From NCBI GenBank assembly GCA_024655885.1, contig JANLFN010000001.1, forward strand, positions 186,001-250,000: a stretch of DNA of 64,000 nt, read 5' to 3'. Below are positions 27,987-38,541 of the stretch, piece after piece. Below the pieces are notes generated by a model that saw nothing but the letters and a program-made list of their open reading frames with translations, was not told the DNA's origin and searched no databases. This stretch comes from Eubacteriales bacterium (GTDB lineage: Bacteria; Bacillota; Clostridia; Acetivibrionales; JANLFN01). Within the stretch, counting starts at the first letter, position 1. Each line of letters starts with the position of its first letter. Both the position numbers and the translations under genes were made by a program.

Positions 27987-28790
27987 GTGAAAGATTTGAA
28001 TATTATCGTATGTGTTAAGCAGGTACCGGCGACAAATGAAGTCAAAATGAATAAGGAAACCAACACCATTATCCGTGAAGGGGTGGAAGCTGTAATTAAC
28101 CCTTTTGACGCCTATGCCATCGAAGAAGCCCTCAGGATCAAGGATAAAACCGGAGGAAAGGTAACCGTAATGAGCATGGGCATCCCTTCGGTGGCAGCCC
28201 TGTTAAAAGAAACCATTGCCCTGGGTGTGGATGAGGCCGTTCTATTGAGCGACAGGGCTTTTGCAGGATCAGATACCCTTGCGACCTCTTATGCGCTCTC
28301 TATGGGAATAAGAAAAATAAACAGCTATGACCTGGTTATATGCGGCAAGCAGGCTATCGACGGAGATACCGCCCAGGTGGGTCCAAGCCTTGCCGAAAAG
28401 CTTGGCATTCCCCATACCACTTATGTCCGAAAAATCGAGGAAATCAGCGAAGGCTTCATCCGTTGCCAAAGGCTCACGGACGATGGCTATGAGGTGGTGG
28501 AAATGCCTTTGCCTGCGGTGATAACAGTGGTAAAGGAGATCAACGAGCCCAGGCTTCCTTCCATTAAGGGAATGATGCGCGCCAAAAAAGCGGTAGTAAG
28601 CATCTGGAGCGCGGACGACATCGGTGCGGACAAAAATTTATGCGGTTTAAAGGGCTCACCGACACAGGTTGTAAAAACTTTTGTCCCCCTTCACGAGGTG
28701 CAGAGTGAAATGATTGAGGGGAAACCGGAGGAACAGGCATCCAAGCTTGTGGAAAAATTAGTATCCATGCAGTTTATGACCTGCAAATAG
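27987..28790 (+). CDS. etfB: Electron transfer flavoprotein beta subunit
   Basis: LNIIVCVKQVPATNEVKMN; DLVICGKQAIDGDTAQVGPSLAEKLGIP. Confidence 0.95.
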   Translation: MKDLNIIVCVKQVPATNEVKMNKETNTIIREGVEAVINPFDAYAIEEALRIKDKTGGKVTVMSMGIPSVAALLKETIALGVDEAVLLSDRAFAGSDTLATSYALSMGIRKINSYDLVICGKQAIDGDTAQVGPSLAEKLGIPHTTYVRKIEEISEGFIRCQRLTDDGYEVVEMPLPAVITVVKEINEPRLPSIKGMMRAKKAVVSIWSADDIGADKNLCGLKGSPTQVVKTFVPLHEVQSEMIEGKPEEQASKLVEKLVSMQFMTCK

Positions 28791-28868
28791 GGTTGATGCG
28801 CAGGTCGTGAAAAGGCAAGAATAGAAGGAATAAGGAATATGAGGTCCGGTTTAAGAGGAGAGATAAAA

Positions 28869-30065
28869 ATGGCTAGTATTCGAATCGTTGTAGATAAATG
28901 TTATGGATGTAAGGTCTGTGTGGATGGCTGCCCTTTCGGGGCCATCCAAGTGGAGGATAAAAAAGCAAAAATTCTTGACAACTGTACTCTCTGCGGTGCC
29001 TGTGTATCTTCCTGCAAGTACAATGCCATTGATTTTCAAAAGGATAAAGCGGTGAGCACGGTGGATATATCCGCCTACAAGGGAGTATGGGTCTTTGGGG
29101 AGCAGAAGGGCGGAACCGTCGCCAATGTGGTGCTTGAGCTTACCGGAGAAGGAAGAAAGCTGGCCGATCAGCTGCAGGTGCCTCTTTCCGTCGTTCTCCT
29201 GGGGGAAAATGTGGAAAGGACCGCACAAAACTTGATCGCCTACGGGGCAGATAATGTATACTTAGTCGATGATCCCTCCCTGAAGAATTTTAATGATGAG
29301 TCCTATGCGGATATTTTGGTGCAGTTGATTCATCGATACAAACCGGAAATTGTCCTGATGGGTGCGACTACTTATGGCCGCTCCCTTGCGCCCAGGATTG
29401 CATCCCGTCTCAACACCGGGCTCACGGCAGACTGCACGGGCCTGGATATTGACCTTGAACGCAGGCTGCTGCTTCAAACCAGGCCGGCCTTTGGGGGCAA
29501 CCTTATGGCGACCATTCTATGTCCCAACCACAGGCCGCAAATGTCCACGGTAAGGCCAAAGGTCATGAAAGCCCTGGAACCCGATTTTTCAAGAACCGGA
29601 GAAATCATCAGGCCGGAAGTTGTTATTCCCCGGGATGTCAGAGTGAAGGTCCTGGATGTTGTAACCACCCTGGGTGAAAAGGTGAACCTGACGGAAGCCG
29701 ATATTATCGTTTCTGTGGGCCGGGGTATCGGTGATCCTAAAAACATCAGGATTATAGAAGAACTTGCAAAAGTGCTTGGCGCAGCGGTAGGCGCTTCCCG
29801 TGCCGTAGTGGATGCAGGCTGGATGGAATACAGCCACCAGGTGGGACAGACCGGCAAGACCGTGGGGCCAAAAGTATATTTTGCATGCGGAATCTCAGGG
29901 GCCGTGCAGCATCTGGCGGGCATGTCCTCATCCGATATCATTGTCGCCATAAATAAAAATCCGAACGCTCCCATATTTAAAATAGCGACCTTCGGGATCA
30001 TAGGAGATGTTCTGGAAATAGTTCCGCTTTTAACCAATGAATTCAAGAAGCGCCTGGGCGGGTAG
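28869..30065 (+). CDS. etfA: Electron transfer flavoprotein alpha subunit with N-terminal 2x[4Fe-4S] ferredoxin domain
   Basis: CYGCKVCVDGCPFGAI and CTLCGACVSSCKYNAI, followed by the EtfA domain (GQTGKTVGPKVYFACGISGAVQHLAGM). Confidence 0.95.
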   Translation: MASIRIVVDKCYGCKVCVDGCPFGAIQVEDKKAKILDNCTLCGACVSSCKYNAIDFQKDKAVSTVDISAYKGVWVFGEQKGGTVANVVLELTGEGRKLADQLQVPLSVVLLGENVERTAQNLIAYGADNVYLVDDPSLKNFNDESYADILVQLIHRYKPEIVLMGATTYGRSLAPRIASRLNTGLTADCTGLDIDLERRLLLQTRPAFGGNLMATILCPNHRPQMSTVRPKVMKALEPDFSRTGEIIRPEVVIPRDVRVKVLDVVTTLGEKVNLTEADIIVSVGRGIGDPKNIRIIEELAKVLGAAVGASRAVVDAGWMEYSHQVGQTGKTVGPKVYFACGISGAVQHLAGMSSSDIIVAINKNPNAPIFKIATFGIIGDVLEIVPLLTNEFKKRLGG

Positions 30066-30087
30066 AACGGAACCACAGCATTATAAA

Positions 30088-30109
30088 GGCCGGTAAATAA
30101 AAACCGGCC
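30088..30109. terminator. Hairpin between convergent etfA and polysaccharide deacetylase genes
   Basis: GGCCGGT...ACCGGCC stem. Confidence 0.5.
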
Positions 30110-30117
30110 CTGCGGAT

Positions 30118-31047
30118 TTATTGTTGCAATTTATTTTTGAAGCCGTCCAGATCAAGGCTCCTCGGCACATAAATCCTTTTTATTTCATATGCGCTGTCCC
30201 CTCTGTGGTAAAAGCCTCCACCGCTTACTACGGCGTATTTGTAGTATTTTTTAGCGATTTTTATTACCCGGCTGTCATAATCTCCGTAAGGATAGGCAAG
30301 CACATCCACTTCCTTTCCTGTAAGATCTTCTAAAATCTTTTTGGACTCACCAAGTTCGGTGTCGATTTTTTCTTCCGTCAATTTGGAAAGATAGTCGTGG
30401 GTCATGGTATGGCTTTGAATATTGATCAAATCCTTCATCTGTAGGATTTGACCGCTCTTAAGAAACTGGGACTTGTCAATGACGCTCACACAAAGAAAAA
30501 TAGTGGCCTTAAAGCCAAACTTTTTCAAGATGGGGTATGCGTAGGTAAAATTGTCCTCATACCCGTCGTCAAATGTAATTATAATGGGTTTTTCCATGGA
30601 ATCCGCATTTTTCAGCTCATTAAAAGTTATTACGGTATAATTGTTTTTTTTCAGATAATTCATCTGCTTTTCAAATTCAGCCGGGGCAACCGACAGTTCT
30701 TCAATTCCAAAAATATTGTCAGTAACAGAGTGGTAATATAAAATAGGGATGCCTTCCTTCTTTTCAGGTCCAGGCACCGGTTTGCCGTCTTTATCCGGAG
30801 GAGCATTGAATTCTTGCAAGGCGCCTGTATTTTCTGGAATTTTCTCCGAAAAATCCATCTTCCTGTTTTTCTTTTCCATTTCCGCAGGGAAGACTTGAAA
30901 AGGAACCCAGCGGGTTACATCCTGATTGCGCGACAAATATGCATTTCTAACTGCAATGCTTTTATCCGCTGTGCTTGCATTAAAAATGAATACAAAAACA
31001 CATGATAATACCAATAGAAAGGTCCGCTTCAATATATTCGCTGCCAT
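30118..31047 (-). CDS. Polysaccharide deacetylase family protein (secreted/anchored)
   Basis: IPILYYHSVTDN; PIIITFDDGYEDNFTYAYPIL; QSHTMTHDYLS; LAYPYGDYDSRV. Confidence 0.93.
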   Translation of the reverse strand: MAANILKRTFLLVLSCVFVFIFNASTADKSIAVRNAYLSRNQDVTRWVPFQVFPAEMEKKNRKMDFSEKIPENTGALQEFNAPPDKDGKPVPGPEKKEGIPILYYHSVTDNIFGIEELSVAPAEFEKQMNYLKKNNYTVITFNELKNADSMEKPIIITFDDGYEDNFTYAYPILKKFGFKATIFLCVSVIDKSQFLKSGQILQMKDLINIQSHTMTHDYLSKLTEEKIDTELGESKKILEDLTGKEVDVLAYPYGDYDSRVIKIAKKYYKYAVVSGGGFYHRGDSAYEIKRIYVPRSLDLDGFKNKLQQ

Positions 31048-31076
31048 TTCTCGGATCCGTTTCCCTGTCCTTTAAA

Positions 31077-31697
31077 CTATGAATGTGTCAATTTGCCGAC
31101 CAGATCATCAATCAAGCTGTAGCTGTAGCCCCTATGATGAAGGAATGAATAGATTTTTTTAACTATTGTCTCATCATGAATGTCATACTTTCCAAATTTT
31201 CTTCTCACTAAGTTTTCAGCGACGGTAAAATCATCGATTTCCAGATCGGACAGGACCTCATCGCTAATATCATCGCTAATTCCCCTTTTTTGAAGTTCCA
31301 GCTTCAATAACTTTTTGGATATGGGTTTTAGCTTATTCCTATCAAAAATAAACTTCTGTGCATAAATTTTATCATTAATGTAGCCTAGAGATTTTAATTC
31401 TTCAATCACCTTTTCTATCACACAGTCTTCAAACCCTTCCGAACCAAGCTTGTCACGCACTTCCTTTTCGCACCGGACTTTTAGGGACAAAAACTTGACC
31501 GCCGCCAATTTTGCAGCACGGAAATTGACGGTTTCCTTTATATATGCAAGTTTCTCCTCAGTTATTTCCTGCAGTTCGTATAGGCTTAAAGCGATAAAAT
31601 CTTCTTCTCGAAGGGAAAAACCATATTTGCCGTCAATATACACGGACAGCATGCCCTTGGCTTTTCTCTTTCTTTCAACCGACGTTATGACCATCAT
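31077..31697 (-). CDS. recX: Regulatory protein RecX
   Basis: Size, RecX-like repeats (GYINDKIYAQKFIFDRNKLKPISKKLLKLELQKRGI) and position downstream of recA. Confidence 0.92.
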   Translation of the reverse strand: MMVITSVERKRKAKGMLSVYIDGKYGFSLREEDFIALSLYELQEITEEKLAYIKETVNFRAAKLAAVKFLSLKVRCEKEVRDKLGSEGFEDCVIEKVIEELKSLGYINDKIYAQKFIFDRNKLKPISKKLLKLELQKRGISDDISDEVLSDLEIDDFTVAENLVRRKFGKYDIHDETIVKKIYSFLHHRGYSYSLIDDLVGKLTHS

Positions 31698-31772
31698 TTC
31701 ACCTTATTATACCATAAGCTTAAGATATTTTACAGCCCTCTTAATAAATATAGCATACCGTGAAGTCTTTCT

Positions 31773-32837
31773 TCACAGATCCACATCCTCTTCCTCATCA
31801 ACTGCGACGTGTGCCTCAATGCTTTTGATAAAAGCCTGGTTGTAATTTTCTCTTATCTTCTTCTCGATATCATCCCGGATGTCTTTATTTTCCTTCAGGA
31901 ACTGCTTTGCATTTTCCCTGCCCTGGCCTATTCGCTGCCCGTTGTAAGAGAACCAAGCGCCGCTTTTATTGATGATATCCAGATTGACACCCACATCCAG
32001 GATATTCCCCTCCTTGGAAATGCCCTCTCCATAGATTATGTCAAATTCCGCTTCCTTAAAAGGAGGTGCTACTTTATTTTTAACCACCCTGACCTTGGTC
32101 CTGTTTCCTATCACATCATTGCCCTGCTTGATAGATTCTACCCTCCGGATATCAAGCCTCACGGTGGCATAAAACTTCAAGGCCCTTCCTCCCGGCGTAG
32201 TTTCCGGATTTCCGAACATGACGCCAACTTTCTCTCTCAGCTGGTTTATAAATATGGCCGTTGTCCTTGATTTGCTTATAACACCTGCCAGCTTCCTCAG
32301 GGCCTGGGACATCAACCTGGCCTGCAAGCCCACATGGGCATCCCCCATTTCGCCGTCAATTTCAGCCTTTGGTACAAGAGCCGCCACCGAGTCGACCACA
32401 ATGACATCAATGGCACCGCTTCTTACCAGCGCCTCCGCGATTTCAAGAGCCTGCTCCCCGGTATCGGGCTGCGATACGATGAGGTTGTCTATATCCACTC
32501 CAAGTTTTTTCGCATATACGGGGTCCAATGCATGCTCCGCATCAATATATGCCGCTTCTCCACCGGCTTTCTGGGCTTCCGCCACGATATGCAGGGCTAC
32601 GGTTGTCTTACCCGAGGATTCGGGTCCGAAAATTTCAACGATTCTGCCCCTGGGTACGCCGCCGACGCCAAGTGCGATGTCAAGCCCCAAAGCACCTGTG
32701 GGAATGGTTTCCACATTCATATTCGTGTTTTCCCCCAGCTTCATTACGGCCCCTTTTCCAAACTGCTTCTCTATTTGTCCTAAAGCCATTTCCAGAGCTT
32801 TTTTCTTTTCGATCATAGGATTGGTTTCCTCCCTCAT
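31773..32837 (-). CDS. recA: Recombinase RecA
   Basis: [66 protein letters not shown]-type core. Confidence 0.98.
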   Translation of the reverse strand: MREETNPMIEKKKALEMALGQIEKQFGKGAVMKLGENTNMNVETIPTGALGLDIALGVGGVPRGRIVEIFGPESSGKTTVALHIVAEAQKAGGEAAYIDAEHALDPVYAKKLGVDIDNLIVSQPDTGEQALEIAEALVRSGAIDVIVVDSVAALVPKAEIDGEMGDAHVGLQARLMSQALRKLAGVISKSRTTAIFINQLREKVGVMFGNPETTPGGRALKFYATVRLDIRRVESIKQGNDVIGNRTKVRVVKNKVAPPFKEAEFDIIYGEGISKEGNILDVGVNLDIINKSGAWFSYNGQRIGQGRENAKQFLKENKDIRDDIEKKIRENYNQAFIKSIEAHVAVDEEEDVDL

Positions 32838-32915
32838 CAGTTATCGAACATCTGTTCTTTATTATATAGCATATTCTTATCATAGTCAACGTTTTTTTGT
32901 AGAATATTCCATTTT

Positions 32916-34523
32916 TTATGCCTTTCTTGAAAGTCTTGCAATTATGTTTTTAATTTTTCCCACCGTGACTTTTTGGATGTAAACCGCCTCTTCCACCTTC
33001 ATAGCCAATACGGCCCCAAAATAAACCGCCACTCCTGCCGCCAGTTCAAAAAACAGCCAGAGGATTTCTTCCATCTTGAGCCTCACAGAAAACACACGGG
33101 CAAAATCCAAGGGTACCTCTTTTTTTATCAGGAAAAGCACCACTCCCATAGCCATGGAAGCAAAAAATACCTTGAGGAAAAAAAGGGTGAGCTTTTCCAG
33201 CCCCACTCCATTCAATTTTTTCTCCAGGATGGAGAGAAGCACTACAGCATAGACAGCGCTTGAAACCGAGTAAGAAAAGGCCATTCCCGCTGCGCCCAGG
33301 GACGTATAATGGAAAAACAGAAAGCACAGTCCCCCATTGACTGCAATGGTTCCTGCGCCCACAAACAGGGGGGTCTTGGTATCATTATTGGCATAAAAGG
33401 CCCGGTTTGCAATAGCCACCACCGATTGGGAAAGCAGGGCGATGGTAAAAAAGACAAGTATTTTATATGTAATCCCGATGGTGGGCGCGTCGATTTTGGC
33501 AGACCATTTGTATATTGCGCTGATCACCTGGTCGCCCAGCACAATTAATCCTATGGTGGAGGGAATGATCAGCAGAAATGTGGTTTTCAGGGATTTAATC
33601 ATTATGTCTTTAAAGGATTCCAGTTCGTTTAAAGCAAACCTTTCGGACAGTGTAGGCAGTATGGCCATTCCTATTCCCATGGCAAAGATCCCGTAGGGCA
33701 GCTGCCATATATCCGTGGCATTCTTTAAAGCCGTAACGCTGCCCTCCTGGAAATTTGAATTGTAGGACTGTGAAATCAGCACGTTGATCTGGGTAATGGA
33801 GGAAGCCAGGAGCGATGGGACAGCCAGCTTGAAGAGCTTGATAAAGCCCGGATGCTTCAAGTATATTTTGAACCTGTAGAATTTGAAATTCCGGAAGGCG
33901 AAGGAAATCTGGAATAGGAAATAGAATACGGCACTGCCCATAATTCCTGCCGCAACCCTGTCAACCCCTGATTTATGGAAAACCAGGAGGCTGAAGATGC
34001 TTCCAATGTTGTAAAGAATGGGGCCGTAAGCAGCGGCGGCAAATCTCTGGTATGAATTCAGCACGCCGTTAGTCAGGCCGGCAAGCATCAAAAAAGAAAC
34101 GGAGGGAAAAAGGATTCTCATAAGCCGGACGGTCAATGCGGCCTTTTCCCCATCAAAACCGGAAGCCAGTATTTTTACCAGTTGGGGAGAAAACAGGATC
34201 CCCAGCAGGCCCAACACGGTAATGGCTATAAACGTAATATTTATAAAAGTGCTTACCGCCTTCCAGCCTTCCTCTTCCTCATTCCTTGCCAGATACCCCG
34301 AAAGCACGGGTATCAAGGCGGCAGAAATCGCTCCGCCCACAAGAAGGAAATACAGGAGGTCGGTAATGGTAAAAGCCATAAAAAGGGCATCCTTACTCAT
34401 CTCGTTATGCAGCAGGTTATTGATCAATACGGTCCTTAAAAACCCTGTAATCCTGCTCAGTACAATGGAGGACATAACGATGACGGCAGCTCCTGTAAGG
34501 TTTTTTTTCTGTGAAGCATCCAA
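32916..34523 (-). CDS. murJ: Lipid II flippase MurJ
   Basis: MurJ/MVF family, about 14 TM segments, RITGFLRTVLINNLL start region. Confidence 0.93.
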   Translation of the reverse strand: MDASQKKNLTGAAVIVMSSIVLSRITGFLRTVLINNLLHNEMSKDALFMAFTITDLLYFLLVGGAISAALIPVLSGYLARNEEEEGWKAVSTFINITFIAITVLGLLGILFSPQLVKILASGFDGEKAALTVRLMRILFPSVSFLMLAGLTNGVLNSYQRFAAAAYGPILYNIGSIFSLLVFHKSGVDRVAAGIMGSAVFYFLFQISFAFRNFKFYRFKIYLKHPGFIKLFKLAVPSLLASSITQINVLISQSYNSNFQEGSVTALKNATDIWQLPYGIFAMGIGMAILPTLSERFALNELESFKDIMIKSLKTTFLLIIPSTIGLIVLGDQVISAIYKWSAKIDAPTIGITYKILVFFTIALLSQSVVAIANRAFYANNDTKTPLFVGAGTIAVNGGLCFLFFHYTSLGAAGMAFSYSVSSAVYAVVLLSILEKKLNGVGLEKLTLFFLKVFFASMAMGVVLFLIKKEVPLDFARVFSVRLKMEEILWLFFELAAGVAVYFGAVLAMKVEEAVYIQKVTVGKIKNIIARLSRKA

Positions 34524-34537
34524 GGCAAGGCCTCCTG

Positions 34538-35779
34538 TTAATTGTTTTTTGAAATCATATGAAGTCTTATCATGTCAAAAGCGTGAAGGGAAGTTACATT
34601 CCTGATTCTTTCTCTATTACCCCACAGTTTCAATTCCTTGTACTTCACACCATCCTCCCACGCAAGGGCAACATACACCAGTCCCACCGGCTTTTTCACG
34701 GTACCGCCCCCCGGTCCCGCTATTCCTGTTACCGATAGGCCTAGATCGGATTTGGCCAGTTCCCTTATCCCCCTGGCCATTTCCACGGCTGTTTCCTTGC
34801 TTACGGCGCCATACCTATCCAGGGTTTCCTGCCGGACGCCCAAAATATTCACTTTGGCTTCATTGCTGTAGGATACCACACCGCTTTTAAAAACTCTGGA
34901 TATCCCCGGTATACCGGTTATTTTGCCTGAAATCAATCCGCCGGTACAGGATTCGGCTATAGACAGGCTGACATTGTTTTCAATAAGCATGTTTCCTACC
35001 ACTTCTTCAAGGTTCTTGTCCTCAATACTGTATAAAGCGTTCCCTATCCTGCGGCTTATTTCTTCTACCACGGGCATGAGGAGGGAATGTGCATCGGCGT
35101 TTTTTTCACATTTCGCCGTTATGCGCAAAGTAACCTCGCCGTCCTTGGCATAAGGTGCTATGGTAGGGTTGGACTGCTTTTCAATCAGGTCCAACAGCAT
35201 GTCCTCAAGAGCGGACTCTCCTATGCCAAAAACCCTTAGGTACCTGGATTCTATCCTATAGGAAGATTTTTGCAAAAAATAGGGCATCACCGTATTTTCA
35301 AACATGGGTATCATTTCGGACGGGGGGCCGGGCAGCATTATGACCACTTTTTTTCCTTCCTCGATAATACACCCGGGTGCCGTGCCGTTGCTGTTCTCTA
35401 TTACCTTGCAGTGCTCAGGCAAATATGCCTGTTTAACATTGTTTGGCGTCATTTCCCTGTGCAGCCGGGCAAAAAAACCTTTGATTTTTTCAAGGCTTTC
35501 CTGGTGCAGCACCAGTTTTCTATTGAAAATTTCCGCAACGGTCTCTTTTGTCAAATCGTCCTGGGTAGGCCCCAGCCCTCCGGTCATGATCACCGCGTCA
35601 GACCTCTGCAGGGCCAGGTTAAGGCACTCTTTCAATCTGTTAGGGTTATCCCCCACCACACTGTGATAATACACATTGACTCCCACCTCAGGAAGTCTTT
35701 TGGATATGTACTGCGCGTTGGTATTCGCAATTTGACCCATTAACAGTTCGGTACCAACAGCTAGAATTTCAGCATTCAT
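34538..35779 (-). CDS. cinA: CinA-family nicotinamide-nucleotide amidase / competence-damage protein
   Basis: [54 protein letters not shown]. Confidence 0.95.
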   Translation of the reverse strand: MNAEILAVGTELLMGQIANTNAQYISKRLPEVGVNVYYHSVVGDNPNRLKECLNLALQRSDAVIMTGGLGPTQDDLTKETVAEIFNRKLVLHQESLEKIKGFFARLHREMTPNNVKQAYLPEHCKVIENSNGTAPGCIIEEGKKVVIMLPGPPSEMIPMFENTVMPYFLQKSSYRIESRYLRVFGIGESALEDMLLDLIEKQSNPTIAPYAKDGEVTLRITAKCEKNADAHSLLMPVVEEISRRIGNALYSIEDKNLEEVVGNMLIENNVSLSIAESCTGGLISGKITGIPGISRVFKSGVVSYSNEAKVNILGVRQETLDRYGAVSKETAVEMARGIRELAKSDLGLSVTGIAGPGGGTVKKPVGLVYVALAWEDGVKYKELKLWGNRERIRNVTSLHAFDMIRLHMISKNN

Positions 35780-35951
35780 TTTTTCACTCCCAAATGCGCT
35801 CAATGCGCGCTTAATAGTAATAGATTGTCTGTTTTCCATTACTTTCATTATTATATCAATTTATTGCCCCATTAATCAATAAGACTTGAAAAGCAGAAAT
35901 AGACCTGCCCATCCGCGCCATCGTTTTTTGAAAGCACGGGAAAAGACAAAA

Positions 35952-35972
35952 AGCCTTTCGAATTGAAAGGCT
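35952..35972 (-). terminator. Intrinsic terminator downstream of the pspC-domain gene
   Basis: AGCCTTTC-aattc-GAAAGGCT followed by TTTTTGTCTTTT on the minus strand. Confidence 0.7.
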
Positions 35973-36006
35973 CATAAACACTATATCCATTTCATTGGGC
36001 TAAATT

Positions 36007-36198
36007 TTAAAACCTTGGCTTTTGAGGAATGATTGCCCAAGCAATAATGTAGGCCAGAATACCGCTGCCTCCCATAAGAGCGAACACCACCCACAACAGC
36101 CGGACCAAAGTGGGATCCACCCCAAGGTATTCTCCAATCCCTCCACAAACGCCGCCGATTTTTTTATCCGTATCAGAAAGATATAGTCTTCTTCCCAT
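36007..36198 (-). CDS. PspC-domain protein
   Basis: [39 protein letters not shown]. Confidence 0.95.
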   Translation of the reverse strand: MGRRLYLSDTDKKIGGVCGGIGEYLGVDPTLVRLLWVVFALMGGSGILAYIIAWAIIPQKPRF

Positions 36199-36288
36199 AA
36201 ATACTCCTCATTTACTAGTTTTTATTGCAGTATGCATCCTCTTTGTTTATATATACGGCCGATAAAATAAAATGTCTGAACGGGAATA

Positions 36289-36720
36289 TTATAGATCATA
36301 CACTTCCTCGGAGGACAAAACTCGAATGCGGCTGTTTTGTAAAGCGGCTATAGCTTTATCCGGGTTTTCCACTCTTAATATGACCAGCGCCTCTTGTGAA
36401 TGTTTCCCCACAAAAGCATACATGTATTCAATCCCTATGGATTCCCTGTCCAGTACGTCCAACGCACCGGCAAGACCTCCCGGCCTGTCGGGGACTGCGA
36501 TGGCTATAACACTGGTGCAGCTGACTGTAAAATCATTGTTTTTCAGTATTTCCTCCGCTTTTTCCGGCTGGTTCACTATGAGCCTTAATATTCCGAAATC
36601 TGTGGTGTCCGCAATGGACAAAGCGCTGATGTCGATGTTGTTGTCTCCAAGCACTCTTGTAACCTCGGCAAGTCTTCCGGACTTGTTTTCCAGGAATACG
36701 GAAATTTGCTTTACTAACAT
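36289..36720 (-). CDS. Tandem ACT-domain protein
   Basis: KQISVFLENKSGRLAEVTRVLGDNNIDI; VPDRPGGLAGALDVL. Confidence 0.9.
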   Translation of the reverse strand: MLVKQISVFLENKSGRLAEVTRVLGDNNIDISALSIADTTDFGILRLIVNQPEKAEEILKNNDFTVSCTSVIAIAVPDRPGGLAGALDVLDRESIGIEYMYAFVGKHSQEALVILRVENPDKAIAALQNSRIRVLSSEEVYDL

Positions 36721-36760
36721 ATACCCATCCTCCTCTTTCTGCAGGGATTTAAGGTTTACT

Positions 36761-38062
36761 CTATATATTCCTTTTGTCAATTACTCTCTTTGCCTTTCCC
36801 TCGCTTCTTTCAATGGTCTTAGGTTCCACAAGCTTAACCTTGGCGCTAATGCCCAGAGTTCCTTCCAGCTCTTTTCTTATTTTCCTTTCGATATCCTCGA
36901 TACATTTCACCTCGTCGGAGAACATGTTCTGTGTCATTTCAACCCAAACTTCCAGAGTATCCAGATTACCCACCCTGTCGATAATCAAGAGGTAATGGGG
37001 AGCTGTCTCTCCCAATTCGAGAAGTACACTTTCAATCTGGGACGGAAATACATTCACCCCTCTTATAATCAGCATGTCATCCGTTCTTCCGGTCACCTTG
37101 CTCATTCGGACTTCGGTTCTTCCGCACTCGCATTTTTCATAATTAAGGCTTGACAGATCCCGGGTCCTGTACCGTATTAACGGGAGGCCCTCCTTGGTTA
37201 TTGTTGTAAAAACCAGTTCTCCTACAGACCCCGGAGGCAAAACCTCCTTTGTTTCAGGGTTTATAATTTCAGGTATAAAATGGTCTTCCGCTATGTGCAT
37301 TCCGCATTGATACGGGCATTCACTGGCTACGCCCGGACCAATGACTTCACTCAAACCGTATATGTCGATGGCCATGATTCCAAGCCGCTCTTCAATTTGC
37401 TTCCTCATGCCGTTGGACCAGGGCTCTGCACCGAAGACCCCCGCTTTGAGCTTTAAATCACTCCTGGATATCCCCAGCTCCTCCATCTCTTCCGCCATAT
37501 ATAAGGCGTAGGAAGGGGTACAGGCAAGGATGGTAGTGCCGAAGTCCTTCATGATTTGCAGCTGTCTTTTGGTGTTGCCCCCGGAAATAGGGATGACCGA
37601 TGCGCCGATTCTTTCAGCTCCGTAGTGAACTCCAAGGCCTCCGGTAAAAAGTCCGTAGCCGTAAGCAATCTGGATAAAAGAGTTTTTATCTCCGCCCGCA
37701 CAGGTAAGGGTCCTTGCCATTACTTCGGCCCACGTGTCCAAATCCCTTCTTGTATAGCCTACCACCGTTTGCCGCCCTGTGGTCCCCGAAGAGGCATGAA
37801 TTCTCACTATTTCACTCAGTGGAACGGCAAACAGGCCGTAAGGATAGGTGTCTCTCAAATCCTGTTTGTAGGTGAAAGGCAATTTTTGCAAATCCTCCAA
37901 GGATCGGATATCACTGGGTTCAATGCCGGCTTTCTGCATTTTTTCACGGTAAAAGGGGACATTGTGGTAAACCCTTTTCACGGTGTTAATAAGCCGGTCT
38001 GTCTGCACCCTTGTCATTTCTTCTCTTGACATACACTCGTATGTCTGATTCCAGTACTGCAT
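36761..38062 (-). CDS. Phenylacetate-CoA ligase family protein (PaaK-like)
   Basis: [71 protein letters not shown]. Confidence 0.94.
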   Translation of the reverse strand: MQYWNQTYECMSREEMTRVQTDRLINTVKRVYHNVPFYREKMQKAGIEPSDIRSLEDLQKLPFTYKQDLRDTYPYGLFAVPLSEIVRIHASSGTTGRQTVVGYTRRDLDTWAEVMARTLTCAGGDKNSFIQIAYGYGLFTGGLGVHYGAERIGASVIPISGGNTKRQLQIMKDFGTTILACTPSYALYMAEEMEELGISRSDLKLKAGVFGAEPWSNGMRKQIEERLGIMAIDIYGLSEVIGPGVASECPYQCGMHIAEDHFIPEIINPETKEVLPPGSVGELVFTTITKEGLPLIRYRTRDLSSLNYEKCECGRTEVRMSKVTGRTDDMLIIRGVNVFPSQIESVLLELGETAPHYLLIIDRVGNLDTLEVWVEMTQNMFSDEVKCIEDIERKIRKELEGTLGISAKVKLVEPKTIERSEGKAKRVIDKRNI

Positions 38063-38337
38063 GAAAATGCTACCTCCCTGTCATTAATGAAGAATGTGGA
38101 ACGCAGAAAATTCCTCCCATGGATGGAGGAAGCTCCGCATTATATATAACAAGCCCACTTCTTCCCCTGGGGAATGGCTTTCAGGGATTACGGCCGGACC
38201 GCCCCACACAAAAGCTACTATAGGCCTCATTTTGATTTCCGTTTAATACTACTTTGTCTGATTGGAAAACAATATCTTTCGGAAGGATTTTCAATAGCAT
38301 CGAAAAGGCCATTTGGAGGGGATGAACATAGGAGTAT

Positions 38338-38480
38338 GAACACAAATGTCCTTTCCTCAGATGGCTATCCGAAGGGGACATTCCTTGGCAAGGATGACCC
38401 GCGTAAGCCTAAAGGTGTGTCCCCTTCCCTTAGACGGGTCAAGTGAAAATCTTCCTTCAGATATGTTTTCCTTCACTAAA
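38338..38480. repeat. Intergenic repeat copy 2
   Basis: Shares AACACAAATG, AAGGGGACATTCCTTGGCAAGGATGACCCGC and AAAATCTTCCTTCAGATATGTTTTCCTT with 25501-25612; AAGGGGACA (38372) and TGTCCCCTT (38418) form inverted ends. Confidence 0.78.
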
Positions 38481-38541
38481 TCAGGTATTATAAGGCATGC
38501 CAAATATCAAACCTGCCTCCGACATCCCTCCGTAGGCCTTT

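Noticed and set aside
29474-30076. 200-aa minus-strand ORF over etfA
   Set aside because: Antisense to well-conserved etfA; no start context or domain.
32218-32982. 254-aa plus-strand ORF over recA
   Set aside because: Antisense to the highly conserved recA; no recognisable domain.
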